NCBI GenBank assembly: GCA_023435925.1
Contig: JAEZLF010000293.1
Span: 1-16,864 of the forward strand
DNA: 16,864 bases
Reading direction: 5' to 3'
Source: Bacillota bacterium
GTDB lineage: Bacteria; Bacillota; Clostridia; Acetivibrionales; DTU013
The notes beneath the pieces are model-generated. The model did no database searches. It saw only the letters and a program-made list of their open reading frames with translations, and was not told the origin of the DNA. Of this stretch, positions 1 through 7,597 are shown one piece after another. The translations under genes and the position numbers were made by a program. How positions within the stretch are numbered: the first letter of the stretch is position 1; every line of letters starts with the position of its first letter.

Positions 1-60
1 ACATACTTACCAGAAAATATTTGTGTGATTCGATTGCTCCTTTATTTTATCGAAAGCAAA

Positions 61-69
61 TGTTATAAT
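61..69 (+). promoter_or_regulatory. Probable lepA promoter, extended -10
   Basis: A perfect TATAAT at 64-69 is preceded by TG at 61-62, which makes an extended -10 element about 60 bases before lepA. The -35 position (41-46, TTTATT, spacing 17) matches TTGACA poorly, as is often seen when an extended -10 is present. No other gene is visible in the first 131 bases. This is a motif match only. Confidence 0.5.
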
Positions 70-131
70 ATGTACTACATTTGATGAAAGATAATGAATA
101 AGAATAATGAAATGATGAGGGGAACGCTTGG

Positions 132-1940
132 ATGTCAGGCAAAAGACAGGATAAGATACGTAATTTTTGTATTATAGCTCACATTGACCATGGTAAATCA
201 ACATTGGCAGACCGGCTCATACAGATGACCGGTGTCCTCACAACAAGGGAGATGCAGGAGCAGGTTCTCGACAATATGGATATTGAACGGGAACGTGGCA
301 TTACCATTAAGGCGCAGGCAGTTCGAATGGTTTATAAAGCGAATGACGGGCAGGAGTATATTTTGAATTTAATTGACACTCCCGGTCATGTCGACTTTAA
401 TTATGAGGTTTCCAGAAGTATTGCAGCCTGTGAAGGAGCCGTACTAGTGGTGGATGCAGCACAGGGTATTGAAGCACAGACGCTGGCAAATGTGTATCTG
501 GCGCTGGAGCACAATCTGGAGATTATGCCGGTCATCAATAAAATTGATTTACCCAGTGCACAGCCGGAGCACGTAATGAAGGAAATAGAGGATGTGATCG
601 GTCTTGATGCCAGCGATGCGCCGCAGATATCTGCAAAAAACGGATTGAATGTAGAAGCAGTGCTTGAACAGATTGTGAAACAAATACCTCCGCCAAAGGG
701 TGACGAGAATGCACCGCTGAAGGCGCTTATATTTGACTCCTTCTATGACAGCTATAAGGGTGTCATTGTCCATATCAGGGTTATGGATGGATCGGTCAGA
801 CCCGGTGATACCATCCGGATGATGTATACAAAGAAGGAGTTTGTTGTTACCGAGGTTGGGTACTTCAGGCCGGGGCAATATCTGCCCTTTGATGAACTTC
901 TTACCGGTGATGTAGGTTATATTTCAGCAAGTATCAAAAATGTCAGGGACACCAGAGTAGGTGATACGGTTACACTGGCCGGCAGACCGGCAGTCGAGCC
1001 ATTACCGGGGTATAAGAAGGTGCAGTCCATGGTGTTCTGCGGTATATATCCGGCTGATGGAGCTAAATATGGGGATTTGAGAGATGCTCTTGAAAAGCTG
1101 CAGCTCAATGACGCCGCACTCTTATTTGAAGCAGAGACCTCTGTTGCTCTTGGATTTGGCTTCCGATGCGGTTTTCTTGGGCTTCTGCACATGGAAATTA
1201 TCCAGGAGAGGCTGGAAAGGGAATATGATCTCGATCTGGTTACCACGGCGCCAAGTGTTATTTACAAGATTACAATGACGGACGGGCAGGTGCTCGATAT
1301 AGACAATCCTACAAACCTTCCGCCTGTGACTTCCATTGAAAAGATGGAGGAGCCTATTGTAAAGGCAACCATTATGACACCTGTTGAATATGTCGGCAGT
1401 ATTATGGAACTGGCCCAGGAGAGAAGAGGCGTTTATAAGGATATGTCCTACATTGATGAAGCGAGGACAATTCTGACCTATGAGCTTCCTCTTAATGAAA
1501 TTATATACGACTTTTTTGATGCGTTAAAGTCCAGGACAAGGGGATACGCATCTTTTGACTATGAGCTGTTGGGGTACCGGAAGTCGGAGCTTGTTAAGCT
1601 GGATATTATGCTAAATGGCGATATTGTCGATGCACTGTCCTTTATTGTGCATACAGAAAAGGCTTATGCAAGAGGCCGTCGAATTGCGGAAAAGCTGAAA
1701 GAATCCATACCCAGACAGCAGTTTGAAATTCCGATACAGGCATGCATCGGAGGGAAGATCATTGCCAGGGAGACCGTTAGTGCTTACAGAAAAGATGTTC
1801 TGGCCAAATGCTATGGCGGTGATATCACAAGGAAGAAGAAACTGCTGGAGAAACAGAAGGAAGGCAAGAAGCGGATGAGGCAGGTCGGTTCGGTAGAGGT
1901 GCCGCAGGAAGCATTCATGAGCGTGCTAAAGCTGGATTAG
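132..1940 (+). CDS. lepA: Elongation factor 4 (LepA), ribosome back-translocase GTPase
   Basis: LepA is a translational GTPase that binds stalled or mis-translocated ribosomes and can move tRNAs backwards; it acts in the cytosol and at the membrane. The 602-residue protein has the usual family length. The G1 loop AHIDHGKST lies at residues 16-24, the RGITI switch region at 55-59, the G3 motif DTPGH at 82-86 and the G4 motif NKID at 136-139. EF-G-like domains follow, and then the LepA-specific C-terminal domain, including the GGKIIARETVSAYRKDV segment and a lysine-rich end. The ATG at 132 has AGGGGA at 118-123, eight bases upstream. hemW follows after 161 bases with no evident terminator, so the two may be co-transcribed, as is common in Clostridia. 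Confidence 0.98.
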   Translation: MSGKRQDKIRNFCIIAHIDHGKSTLADRLIQMTGVLTTREMQEQVLDNMDIERERGITIKAQAVRMVYKANDGQEYILNLIDTPGHVDFNYEVSRSIAACEGAVLVVDAAQGIEAQTLANVYLALEHNLEIMPVINKIDLPSAQPEHVMKEIEDVIGLDASDAPQISAKNGLNVEAVLEQIVKQIPPPKGDENAPLKALIFDSFYDSYKGVIVHIRVMDGSVRPGDTIRMMYTKKEFVVTEVGYFRPGQYLPFDELLTGDVGYISASIKNVRDTRVGDTVTLAGRPAVEPLPGYKKVQSMVFCGIYPADGAKYGDLRDALEKLQLNDAALLFEAETSVALGFGFRCGFLGLLHMEIIQERLEREYDLDLVTTAPSVIYKITMTDGQVLDIDNPTNLPPVTSIEKMEEPIVKATIMTPVEYVGSIMELAQERRGVYKDMSYIDEARTILTYELPLNEIIYDFFDALKSRTRGYASFDYELLGYRKSELVKLDIMLNGDIVDALSFIVHTEKAYARGRRIAEKLKESIPRQQFEIPIQACIGGKIIARETVSAYRKDVLAKCYGGDITRKKKLLEKQKEGKKRMRQVGSVEVPQEAFMSVLKLD

Positions 1941-1962
1941 CCTTGCGCGGGTCGACTATGGT

Positions 1963-2090
1963 GACCGGCAACGTAGACCGGCCATTGGATCCAGCAATGT
2001 GGTTCAGACATGGAGATCGATAGAGCAGATCCGCCACAGGGATCCGGCAACAGAGATCAAGCCATGAGGACCGTTCTGTTTGCCGGGATC
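1963..2090 (+). repeat. GC-rich spacer with repeated GAtCCgGCAA words and alternative hairpins
   Basis: Variants of the word GATCCGGCAA occur at 1963-1971, 1988-1997, 2028-2036 and 2041-2050. The strongest fold pairs 2041-2054 with 2075-2090: 14 base pairs, single-base bulges at 2081 and 2087, and a 20-base loop. It ends one base before the hemW Shine-Dalgarno sequence (GGAG, 2091-2094). A competing fold pairs GGATCC at 1987-1992 with GGATCC at 2040-2045 and, nested inside, TGTGG at 1998-2002 with CCACA at 2034-2038. It uses the same bases as the first hairpin, so both cannot form together. No T-tract follows, so this is not a standard terminator. A regulatory role is inferred only. Confidence 0.45.
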
Positions 2091-2101
2091 GGAGTAATTC
2101 T

Positions 2102-3427
2102 ATGAAAACTGGTATTGGCGTATATATTCATATACCGTTTTGCAAATCGAAATGCTATTATTGCGATTTCAATTCTTATTCCGGCAGGGAGCACCTTGCC
2201 GGACCTTATTTTGATGCGCTGTTTTCAGAAATAAGAGCTTATGCAGATGCTTTAAAGGGGCGCTCGGTACGGACAATTTTTATTGGCGGAGGCACACCTT
2301 CTCTGGTTGATCCGAAGTATATCAGCAGTTTGCTTGAAGTTTGCTCAAAGTACATGACAGTGGACCCGGATGCTGAAATAAGCATTGAAAGCAATCCGGG
2401 AACACTGTCCTATGATAATCTGAAGATGTACAAGGATGCGGGAATCAATAGATTGAGCATCGGTCTGCAGGCATGGCAGGATAAGCATCTGGAAAAGCTG
2501 GGGAGAATCCACCGGAGACATCAGTTTGTTGAAAACCTGGAAGCGGCCTATAAAGCCGGTTTTCGCAATATAAATGCCGACTTGATTTTTGGGCTGCCGG
2601 AGCAAACCTTTGAAGAATGGAAGGAAACACTGGAAGCTGTAACGACTCTTGGTTCAGGTAAAGGGCTCACTCACCTTTCCTGCTATAGTCTGATAATAGA
2701 AGAGGGTACGATTTTTGGTGACAGATATGAAGCCGGAACACTAAAGCCGGTTGATGACGAGCTTGACCGGAAAATGTACAGCTATACCATAGAACACCTT
2801 GCCGGATTGGGTTATAAGCACTATGAAATCTCCAATTTTGCGAAACCCGGATTTGAATGCAGACACAATCTTGTGTACTGGAAAGCTGAAGAATATGCGG
2901 GCTTTGGCGCCGGCGCCCACTCTTACTTGAACCATGTGAGATATAGTAATGAGATGAGTATTGAGGAATATATCCGGGCTTCAGATAATATCAAAAACGC
3001 AGCTCTGCATAAGGATAACGAGTTCATCAAAAACGGTGCGCTGCATAGGGATAACGAGTTCATTAGCCGTCAGGATGCCATGTCTGAGTTTATGATAATG
3101 GGACTGCGCCTCATTGATGGCATATCTGCGCAGGAATTTGAAGAACGGTTTGGCGAAAAGCTGCAGGAGGCCTATGGCGCTCAGCTCAGTAAGCTGGTGG
3201 ATGACGGTCTGCTGGTAGTTTCGCAGGATAGATACTATCAAAATGGTTTATATCAAAGCAGAATTTACGGAGAAGCATCCGAAGAAGCATCCGAAGAAGC
3301 ATCCGAAGAAACATCCGAAGAAAAGCAGACTAAGGCACCGGACAGTAAAACAACAGGTGCTGAACGCTTCAGGCTTACTGCACGGGGATTGGATCTTGCA
3401 AACAGGGTTTTCGTGGAGTTTATTTAA
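2102..3427 (+). CDS. hemW: HemW, radical SAM heme chaperone (formerly called oxygen-independent coproporphyrinogen III oxidase-like)
   Basis: HemW proteins bind heme and a 4Fe-4S cluster and are thought to deliver heme to target proteins; they are not true HemN dehydrogenases. The radical SAM cysteines are C14, C18 and C21 (CKSKCYYC), followed by F23, where HemN has another cysteine. The glycine motif GGGTPS follows, and the HemW-diagnostic HNxxYW motif is present (CRHNLVYW). The HemW C-terminal domain follows (EFMIMGLR, then LTARGLDLANRVF). At 441 residues it is longer than the roughly 375-390 usual for the family. The extra length is two repeat insertions, at residues 297-320 and around 391-410. 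The ATG at 2102 has GGAG seven bases upstream. The gene converges with dctM, and I see no terminator of its own. Confidence 0.95.
   Translation: MKTGIGVYIHIPFCKSKCYYCDFNSYSGREHLAGPYFDALFSEIRAYADALKGRSVRTIFIGGGTPSLVDPKYISSLLEVCSKYMTVDPDAEISIESNPGTLSYDNLKMYKDAGINRLSIGLQAWQDKHLEKLGRIHRRHQFVENLEAAYKAGFRNINADLIFGLPEQTFEEWKETLEAVTTLGSGKGLTHLSCYSLIIEEGTIFGDRYEAGTLKPVDDELDRKMYSYTIEHLAGLGYKHYEISNFAKPGFECRHNLVYWKAEEYAGFGAGAHSYLNHVRYSNEMSIEEYIRASDNIKNAALHKDNEFIKNGALHRDNEFISRQDAMSEFMIMGLRLIDGISAQEFEERFGEKLQEAYGAQLSKLVDDGLLVVSQDRYYQNGLYQSRIYGEASEEASEEASEETSEEKQTKAPDSKTTGAERFRLTARGLDLANRVFVEFI
2990..3061 (+). repeat. 36-bp in-frame tandem duplication inside hemW
   Basis: Two adjacent 36-base units, 2990-3025 and 3026-3061, are identical at 32 positions. 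They encode residues 297-308 (IKNAALHKDNEF) and 309-320 (IKNGALHRDNEF). The duplication sits in a loop just before the conserved EFMIMGLR segment of the HemW C-terminal domain. The reading frame is kept, so the gene should be functional. Confidence 0.95.
3272..3319 (+). repeat. 12-bp tandem repeat, four units, inside hemW
   Basis: Four consecutive copies of GAAGCATCCGAA lie at 3272-3283, 3284-3295, 3296-3307 and 3308-3319; the last has one G-to-A change. They encode EASE-EASE-EASE-ETSE (residues 391-406), followed by EEKQTKAPDSKTTG, an acidic and probably disordered linker. The linker splits the end of the C-terminal domain, before LTARGLDLANRVF. The near-perfect units suggest a recent, slippage-prone expansion. 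Confidence 0.95.
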
Positions 3428-3481
3428 TGCAACATAAAGATAATACTCTTGTTGAGAGGTAGAGAAAATATTGTAAAGGCT

Positions 3482-3521
3482 AAAAAAGGAGCTGCCTCAA
3501 AGTTACTTGTGAGACAGCCCC
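3482..3521 (-). terminator. Rho-independent terminator of the TRAP operon
   Basis: Read on the minus strand, the 12-base stem GGGGCTGTCTCA (3521-3510) pairs with TGAGGCAGCTCC (3499-3488). All 12 positions pair, two of them as G-U, around a 10-base loop, and six T residues follow (3487-3482). On the plus strand the same sequence has two mismatches and no T-tract. It is therefore a terminator for dctM, not for hemW. Confidence 0.9.
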
Positions 3522-3544
3522 TCAGATTCTATTAAGTCTAAACT

Positions 3545-4831
3545 TTATGCACCATACAGCAGATTTGGTAACCAGGTTACTATCTGTGGGAAACTCATAC
3601 AAAGTATCATAGCCAAAATGATAACTCCGATGTATGGGAGCAGCGGCTTGATCGACTTCTCCATTGGAAGGCCTGCAACACCACAACTGATGAACAGGAA
3701 TGTACCAACCGGGGGAGTGATTGCACCCAGCTGCATCACGATGGTCATTACAACGCCAAAGTGTATTGGACTGAAGCCAAATGAATTTCCAATGGCAAGC
3801 GTTGTTGTTGCAAACATTGCAATAATAACAGTTGGATCAAGAAACATGCCCAAAATGATAAATACAATGAAAAGAAAGGCTGTGGCCAATGCAGGGTTAC
3901 CAAGAACATTCACGGCAAAGTTCATGACTTCATTCTGGAAGTGCAGGCGAACTAAAACGTTTGATAAAACACCTGCAGCAGCGATTGTCATAAATACGAC
4001 TGCAGTGGTAATTGCAGAATCAATAAAGATTTTGGGAAGATCCTTTAGCTTCAGTGTTTTGTTAATAACGAAGCCATAAAAAAGTCCATACAGGATAGCT
4101 AAAACTCCTGATTCTGTAGGTGTTACAATACCAAACACGATTCCCATCAGGATTATCAACGGCATCAGAAGTGCGCCAAAGGACTTAACCGTACACCTTA
4201 AGAGATTTTTTACAGAAAACTTTGTCAGAGGTATATTATACCCACGTCTTTGGTAAGCAATACGATTGACAACCATTTGCATCAGGCCGATGAGGATTCC
4301 GGGAACAAGGCCGCCCATAAACATATGAGCTATCGGGACCTCAGTATAATAGGAATACAGTATGAATGCTATACTTGGCGGAATAATGGGTGAGAGCATA
4401 GACGACCCTGCTGTTACAGCCACTGCATAGTCCTTATCATACCCTTGCTCCTCCATAGCCGGTATCAGCATTCCGCCGATTGCAGCCGCATCAGCCGCGC
4501 CGGAGCCCTGAATACCTCCAAAGAGCATGGAGCTTACAATATTAACATGACCAAGACCGCCTTTGAGCCAACCAACCAGTGCATCAGAAAAGCTTACCAG
4601 CTTATCTGTGATCTTTGCTTTCATAATTATATTACCTGCTGTTATGAAAAAGGGAATAGCCAAAAGTGAAAGGCTGTTAACACTGCCAAACATCTTAATA
4701 ATAGTCAGTTCCATTGAGTTTCCGCCTAAGATCACGAACAAAATACCCGTAATCAAAAGTGACATGAATATTGGAAAACCTAGGAAGATAAAAGCAAGAA
4801 GTACTAAAAATATTAACAACGTTAATAACAT
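3545..4831 (-). CDS. dctM: TRAP transporter large permease, DctM family
   Basis: DctM is the large membrane subunit of tripartite ATP-independent periplasmic (TRAP) transporters. It couples uptake of an organic acid, delivered by the binding protein DctP, to an ion gradient, usually sodium. The 428-residue protein has the normal family length and is hydrophobic throughout, with many predicted membrane helices. The conserved signature LFGGIQGSGAADAAAIGGML lies at about residues 103-122, followed by IPAM. A second conserved region near the C-terminus reads MQLGAITPPVGTFLFI. The ATG at 4831 is preceded by GGAGG (4845-4841), 15 bases after the dctQ stop, so the two genes are transcribed and probably translated together. 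The operon ends at the terminator at 3482-3521. Confidence 0.96.
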   Translation of the reverse strand: MLLTLLIFLVLLAFIFLGFPIFMSLLITGILFVILGGNSMELTIIKMFGSVNSLSLLAIPFFITAGNIIMKAKITDKLVSFSDALVGWLKGGLGHVNIVSSMLFGGIQGSGAADAAAIGGMLIPAMEEQGYDKDYAVAVTAGSSMLSPIIPPSIAFILYSYYTEVPIAHMFMGGLVPGILIGLMQMVVNRIAYQRRGYNIPLTKFSVKNLLRCTVKSFGALLMPLIILMGIVFGIVTPTESGVLAILYGLFYGFVINKTLKLKDLPKIFIDSAITTAVVFMTIAAAGVLSNVLVRLHFQNEVMNFAVNVLGNPALATAFLFIVFIILGMFLDPTVIIAMFATTTLAIGNSFGFSPIHFGVVMTIVMQLGAITPPVGTFLFISCGVAGLPMEKSIKPLLPYIGVIILAMILCMSFPQIVTWLPNLLYGA

Positions 4832-4846
4832 AGTTTATTTCCTCCG

Positions 4847-5374
4847 TTATTCCTTAACTGCCGCTTCTGTGGCGAGCTTCTTATTTGAGAATGGGTGCTC
4901 ACCAAAGATCAAAATTAGCAGATAGTCAATAAATAAATATGTGGTGCCTACAGGAATTGCCGCATAAAACCATGCATTTGATATTGGAAGGTTCTGCAAA
5001 TAACTAGAACCTGCATTAATTGTCTGGCGTACTCCGTAAAAAATAACAAGAGCCAAAACGGTAAGGACAATAATGCTTGCAGATTTTCTCAAAATATTCG
5101 CTGCTTTTGCAGAAAAATATTTTTTAACAATATTATCCAAGCTGATATGTGCACCTTCCTTTGCACCGAGGCTTGCTGAAAGAAAAGCAACCCATATAAC
5201 AAGCATACGCATAATTTCATCCGCCCAGGAGAAAGGCCTGGCGCCCAGTTTGGTTACCAGATAGCGGAGAACAATATTTACTGCACATAGTAATATGATG
5301 AATATAAGTAATGAAACGATTGTAATTACTCGAGCCTTATGGATAAAATTATATATCCTCCTGATAGTTTCCAT
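4847..5374 (-). CDS. dctQ: TRAP transporter small permease, DctQ family
   Basis: DctQ is the four-helix small membrane subunit that scaffolds DctM in TRAP transporters. The 175-residue product has four hydrophobic stretches, at about residues 16-39, 55-72, 98-117 and 133-157. The family-typical segment is SWADEIMRMLVIWVAFLSASLGAKEG (residues 49-74), given here as W50, E53 and R56 followed by helix two. The start at 5374 has GGGAGG at 5390-5385, ten bases upstream. A 120-base gap with a strong hairpin separates it from dctP. The order dctP-dctQ-dctM with separate Q and M genes is the classic arrangement. Confidence 0.94.
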   Translation of the reverse strand: METIRRIYNFIHKARVITIVSLLIFIILLCAVNIVLRYLVTKLGARPFSWADEIMRMLVIWVAFLSASLGAKEGAHISLDNIVKKYFSAKAANILRKSASIIVLTVLALVIFYGVRQTINAGSSYLQNLPISNAWFYAAIPVGTTYLFIDYLLILIFGEHPFSNKKLATEAAVKE

Positions 5375-5450
5375 ACCTTAATAGCCTCCCTGAAGTACTG
5401 TTTATATTACGTTGCCAAAAACAGTTCTCTCATTCAGTAGTTAATGAAGA

Positions 5451-5482
5451 TTCAGGAGTTTCCGCGATGAGAAACTCCTGAA
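5451..5482 (-). promoter_or_regulatory. Perfect 12-bp hairpin between dctP and dctQ
   Basis: TTCAGGAGTTTC at 5451-5462 is a perfect inverted repeat of GAAACTCCTGAA at 5471-5482, with an 8-base loop. It starts 12 bases after the dctP stop. On the minus strand the bases after the stem (ATCTTCATTAAC) are only weakly T-rich, so full termination is unlikely. Known analogues suggest partial termination or 3'-end protection, which would keep binding-protein mRNA in excess over permease mRNA; that role is inferred. Confidence 0.75.
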
Positions 5483-5494
5483 TTCAATGAAAGT

Positions 5495-6487
5495 TTATTG
5501 GACTGCTGTAAGCTTGTCTATGAAGGATGACCATTCCTGACCCTTTGACCTGTACTCATCAAGCATCGGTGCACAAGCTGCTTTCCATGCATCAATATCA
5601 GCCATTTCAGTGACTGTTACGCCGTCCTTCTTCATTTGCTCTAGTGCAACGGTTTGATCTTCATCGTCGATCTTTTCCTGATATGCGACGGCTTCATCGG
5701 CACATTCGCGCACTATTTTCTGCAGATCCTCCGGAAGTTCTTCCAGCCACTCTGAATTAAAGAAATAGTATACACAGGCGATAATATGATTCGTAACTGC
5801 AAGATATTTTGCGTTGTCCTGGAACTTGGAGGCATTGAGAGAAGAAGGAGATCCTTCGCAACCATTGCATATTTTCTGTGAAAGAGCAGTATATATTTCG
5901 TTCCAGTCCATTGTAATGCCAGAAGCACCAAGAGCTTCAAACATGGATATATAAACCTTATTGGGTCCACGCATTACAAGTCCTTTCATGTCTTCCATGG
6001 AATTTACAGGTGAGGTAGTCAATATATAACGTGAGCCTTGGGATTGACCTGCCATAGCTGTAAAGCCAATAGAAGAAACAAGTTTGTCAACATCACCTTC
6101 CATTTCCTTCAGGACACGGCGATAATGGTCATTATCCTTGAAAAGGAAGGGGAACTCAAACATCATTAGCTGACCGAGACCCTCATAGGAGCCGGGGCCT
6201 GTGCCTGGCGCTGCAACAACCATATCCAGGTCGCCAAGCTTTGCCATTTCAACCTGCTCTGCTTGAGAACCAAGCTCTGAACCGAAATTAGCAGTTGCGT
6301 TGATCCGACCATTGGATTTTTCGTTTACCAGTTCAACAAAATGAGCCAAGGATTTTCCGACAGTACTTGTTGCAGTGAGATTTGTGGAACTGCGCAGGTT
6401 GTATACCTTCTTGTCCTTTCCTGCAGAACAGCCGACTACTGATAGAGCTAAGATAATTGCTAGGAATACTGAAAGAATCTTTTTCAT
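5495..6487 (-). CDS. dctP: TRAP transporter solute-binding lipoprotein, DctP family
   Basis: This is the extracellular receptor of the TRAP system. It captures the substrate and hands it to DctQM. The N-terminus is a lipoprotein signal: MKK, a hydrophobic stretch, then VVGC, with C20 as the lipidation site. That fits a monoderm cell, where the receptor is tethered to the membrane. The mature part has the DctP pattern, including RYILTT (R153) and MRGPNKVYISMFEALGASGITMDWNEIYTALSQ starting near residue 172. R173 aligns with the family arginine that usually grips the substrate carboxylate. The usual DGQENP is replaced by NGCEGSP (208-214). The ATG at 6487 has GGAGAG seven bases upstream, preceded by an A-rich leader. 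The 330-residue length is normal. The substrate is probably a carboxylate, but its identity is unknown. Confidence 0.94.
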   Translation of the reverse strand: MKKILSVFLAIILALSVVGCSAGKDKKVYNLRSSTNLTATSTVGKSLAHFVELVNEKSNGRINATANFGSELGSQAEQVEMAKLGDLDMVVAAPGTGPGSYEGLGQLMMFEFPFLFKDNDHYRRVLKEMEGDVDKLVSSIGFTAMAGQSQGSRYILTTSPVNSMEDMKGLVMRGPNKVYISMFEALGASGITMDWNEIYTALSQKICNGCEGSPSSLNASKFQDNAKYLAVTNHIIACVYYFFNSEWLEELPEDLQKIVRECADEAVAYQEKIDDEDQTVALEQMKKDGVTVTEMADIDAWKAACAPMLDEYRSKGQEWSSFIDKLTAVQ

Positions 6488-6513
6488 TGCATTTCTCTCC
6501 TTTTTCTTTTTTT

Positions 6514-7593
6514 TTATTTAGACGCTTTTGCGCCAAATGACAGGTTAAACTGCTTGACGGCACGAAGAATGGCAATGAGGCTTTCCTTCTTCGCACCCAT
6601 GGGTGCGCCGCCACCCGTACTGACAAGTAAATGCTTGAAACTGCCGTTGTTTGCTTGAAGGTATTCGATAAGCATATCCAAGGTAGCCTTTTCAATTTGT
6701 TCAGGTGTATCTTCTGCAAGTGAAAGAGTCCGAAGTGTGCCAAGTATGGTAATTCTGTCATCAATTTTCTTGCGGATTTCAGATATGGGCCTTGCAAATG
6801 TTGGCTGATAGATGTGAATACCCAAATCTGATAAGTGTGGATAAATCACATCACTTTCGGAGTCATTGTGCATCAGCTTAACTTTGTCCGGAAAGGAATC
6901 GAAAATGTCTTTGATATAAGGATGGGCAAATTCCAGATAGTCGGATTCATCGAGAAAACCGCATATATCGTCAAGCAACAGGATGCCCTCTGCGCTGTAT
7001 ACTGTTTCCAGCTGTGAATTGAGCCAACGTTTACACAGTTCGGTAGTTTTTCTAAGCAGCGTATGAGCAGCATCGGGATTGAGTTTTATGCAGATCAAAA
7101 ATTCTGTAACACCCATGAGATGGGCGGCGATTGTCAGCGGTCCACGAGTGCTGACGATTTTAATGCTTTCTTCTCTTTCGGCAAGCAGTTCCATGTAATA
7201 CTTTTGAAGACGCAGTGCAAAGGGCATCAGACCGCTTAGCCTTGGGTCCGGAACTTCAAGCTTATAAATGGTGTCTACATCATCCGCATCTTTAATTATG
7301 TGGTGAACAGTAGGCAGTGAATTCGGATAAAAATCAATCTTGCAGCCGAATCCGGATGGCTCGAGTGCCATTCCATATTCAACCCAATAATCAGGCAGAA
7401 AAATGAGGTCAGGAAAGTCTGCCTTTATCTTTTCGTGGGCGGAAAGCCAAATGTCCGGGCGTACAAAATAGTCGATCGTGTTAATTTTGCAGTACCCAGG
7501 AATCCAGGGACTATCCACAATGATAGCAGCTTCAAGTTTGTCATTATCTCCGTTAATAGTACTGATCAGGCGCTTCCACTGATGACTATTCAT
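6514..7593 (-). CDS. Uroporphyrinogen decarboxylase-like (URO-D/MtaA superfamily) protein, unknown substrate
   Basis: The 359-residue protein resembles the URO-D superfamily, which includes heme-pathway HemE and the corrinoid methyltransferases MtaA, MtbA and CmuA. Recognisable parts are STRGPLTIAAHLMG (148-161), a metal- or substrate-facing LLLDDICGFLDESDYLEFAHPYIKDIF (starting at 205), LMHNDSES (240-247) and LVSTGGGAPMG (323-333). Known methyltransferases of this group bind zinc through His-X-Cys and a distant Cys. Here the matching places read H242-N-D and GGG (327-329), so those cysteines appear to be absent. No corrinoid protein gene is nearby. The gene sits between the regulator and the TRAP genes, which argues for a catabolic role rather than heme synthesis. 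It starts four bases after the regulator stop, and its AAGGAG (7606-7601) lies inside the regulator's last codons, which implies translational coupling. Confidence 0.78.
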   Translation of the reverse strand: MNSHQWKRLISTINGDNDKLEAAIIVDSPWIPGYCKINTIDYFVRPDIWLSAHEKIKADFPDLIFLPDYWVEYGMALEPSGFGCKIDFYPNSLPTVHHIIKDADDVDTIYKLEVPDPRLSGLMPFALRLQKYYMELLAEREESIKIVSTRGPLTIAAHLMGVTEFLICIKLNPDAAHTLLRKTTELCKRWLNSQLETVYSAEGILLLDDICGFLDESDYLEFAHPYIKDIFDSFPDKVKLMHNDSESDVIYPHLSDLGIHIYQPTFARPISEIRKKIDDRITILGTLRTLSLAEDTPEQIEKATLDMLIEYLQANNGSFKHLLVSTGGGAPMGAKKESLIAILRAVKQFNLSFGAKASK

Positions 7594-7597
7594 AAGA

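Noticed and set aside
1958..2023. Small open frame of 21 codons between lepA and hemW
   Set aside because: It has no ribosome binding site and no recognisable content, and the region is better explained by its repeats and hairpins.
3272..3319. CRISPR-like repeat array
   Set aside because: The units are 12 bases with no spacers and lie in frame inside hemW.
3488..3521. Bidirectional terminator also serving hemW
   Set aside because: On the plus strand the stem has two mismatches and no T-tract follows, so only minus-strand termination is supported.
6514..7593. True HemE of heme biosynthesis
   Set aside because: The operon context is transport and oxidation, no other heme-synthesis gene is beside it, and the sequence looks closer to the methyltransferase-like branch.
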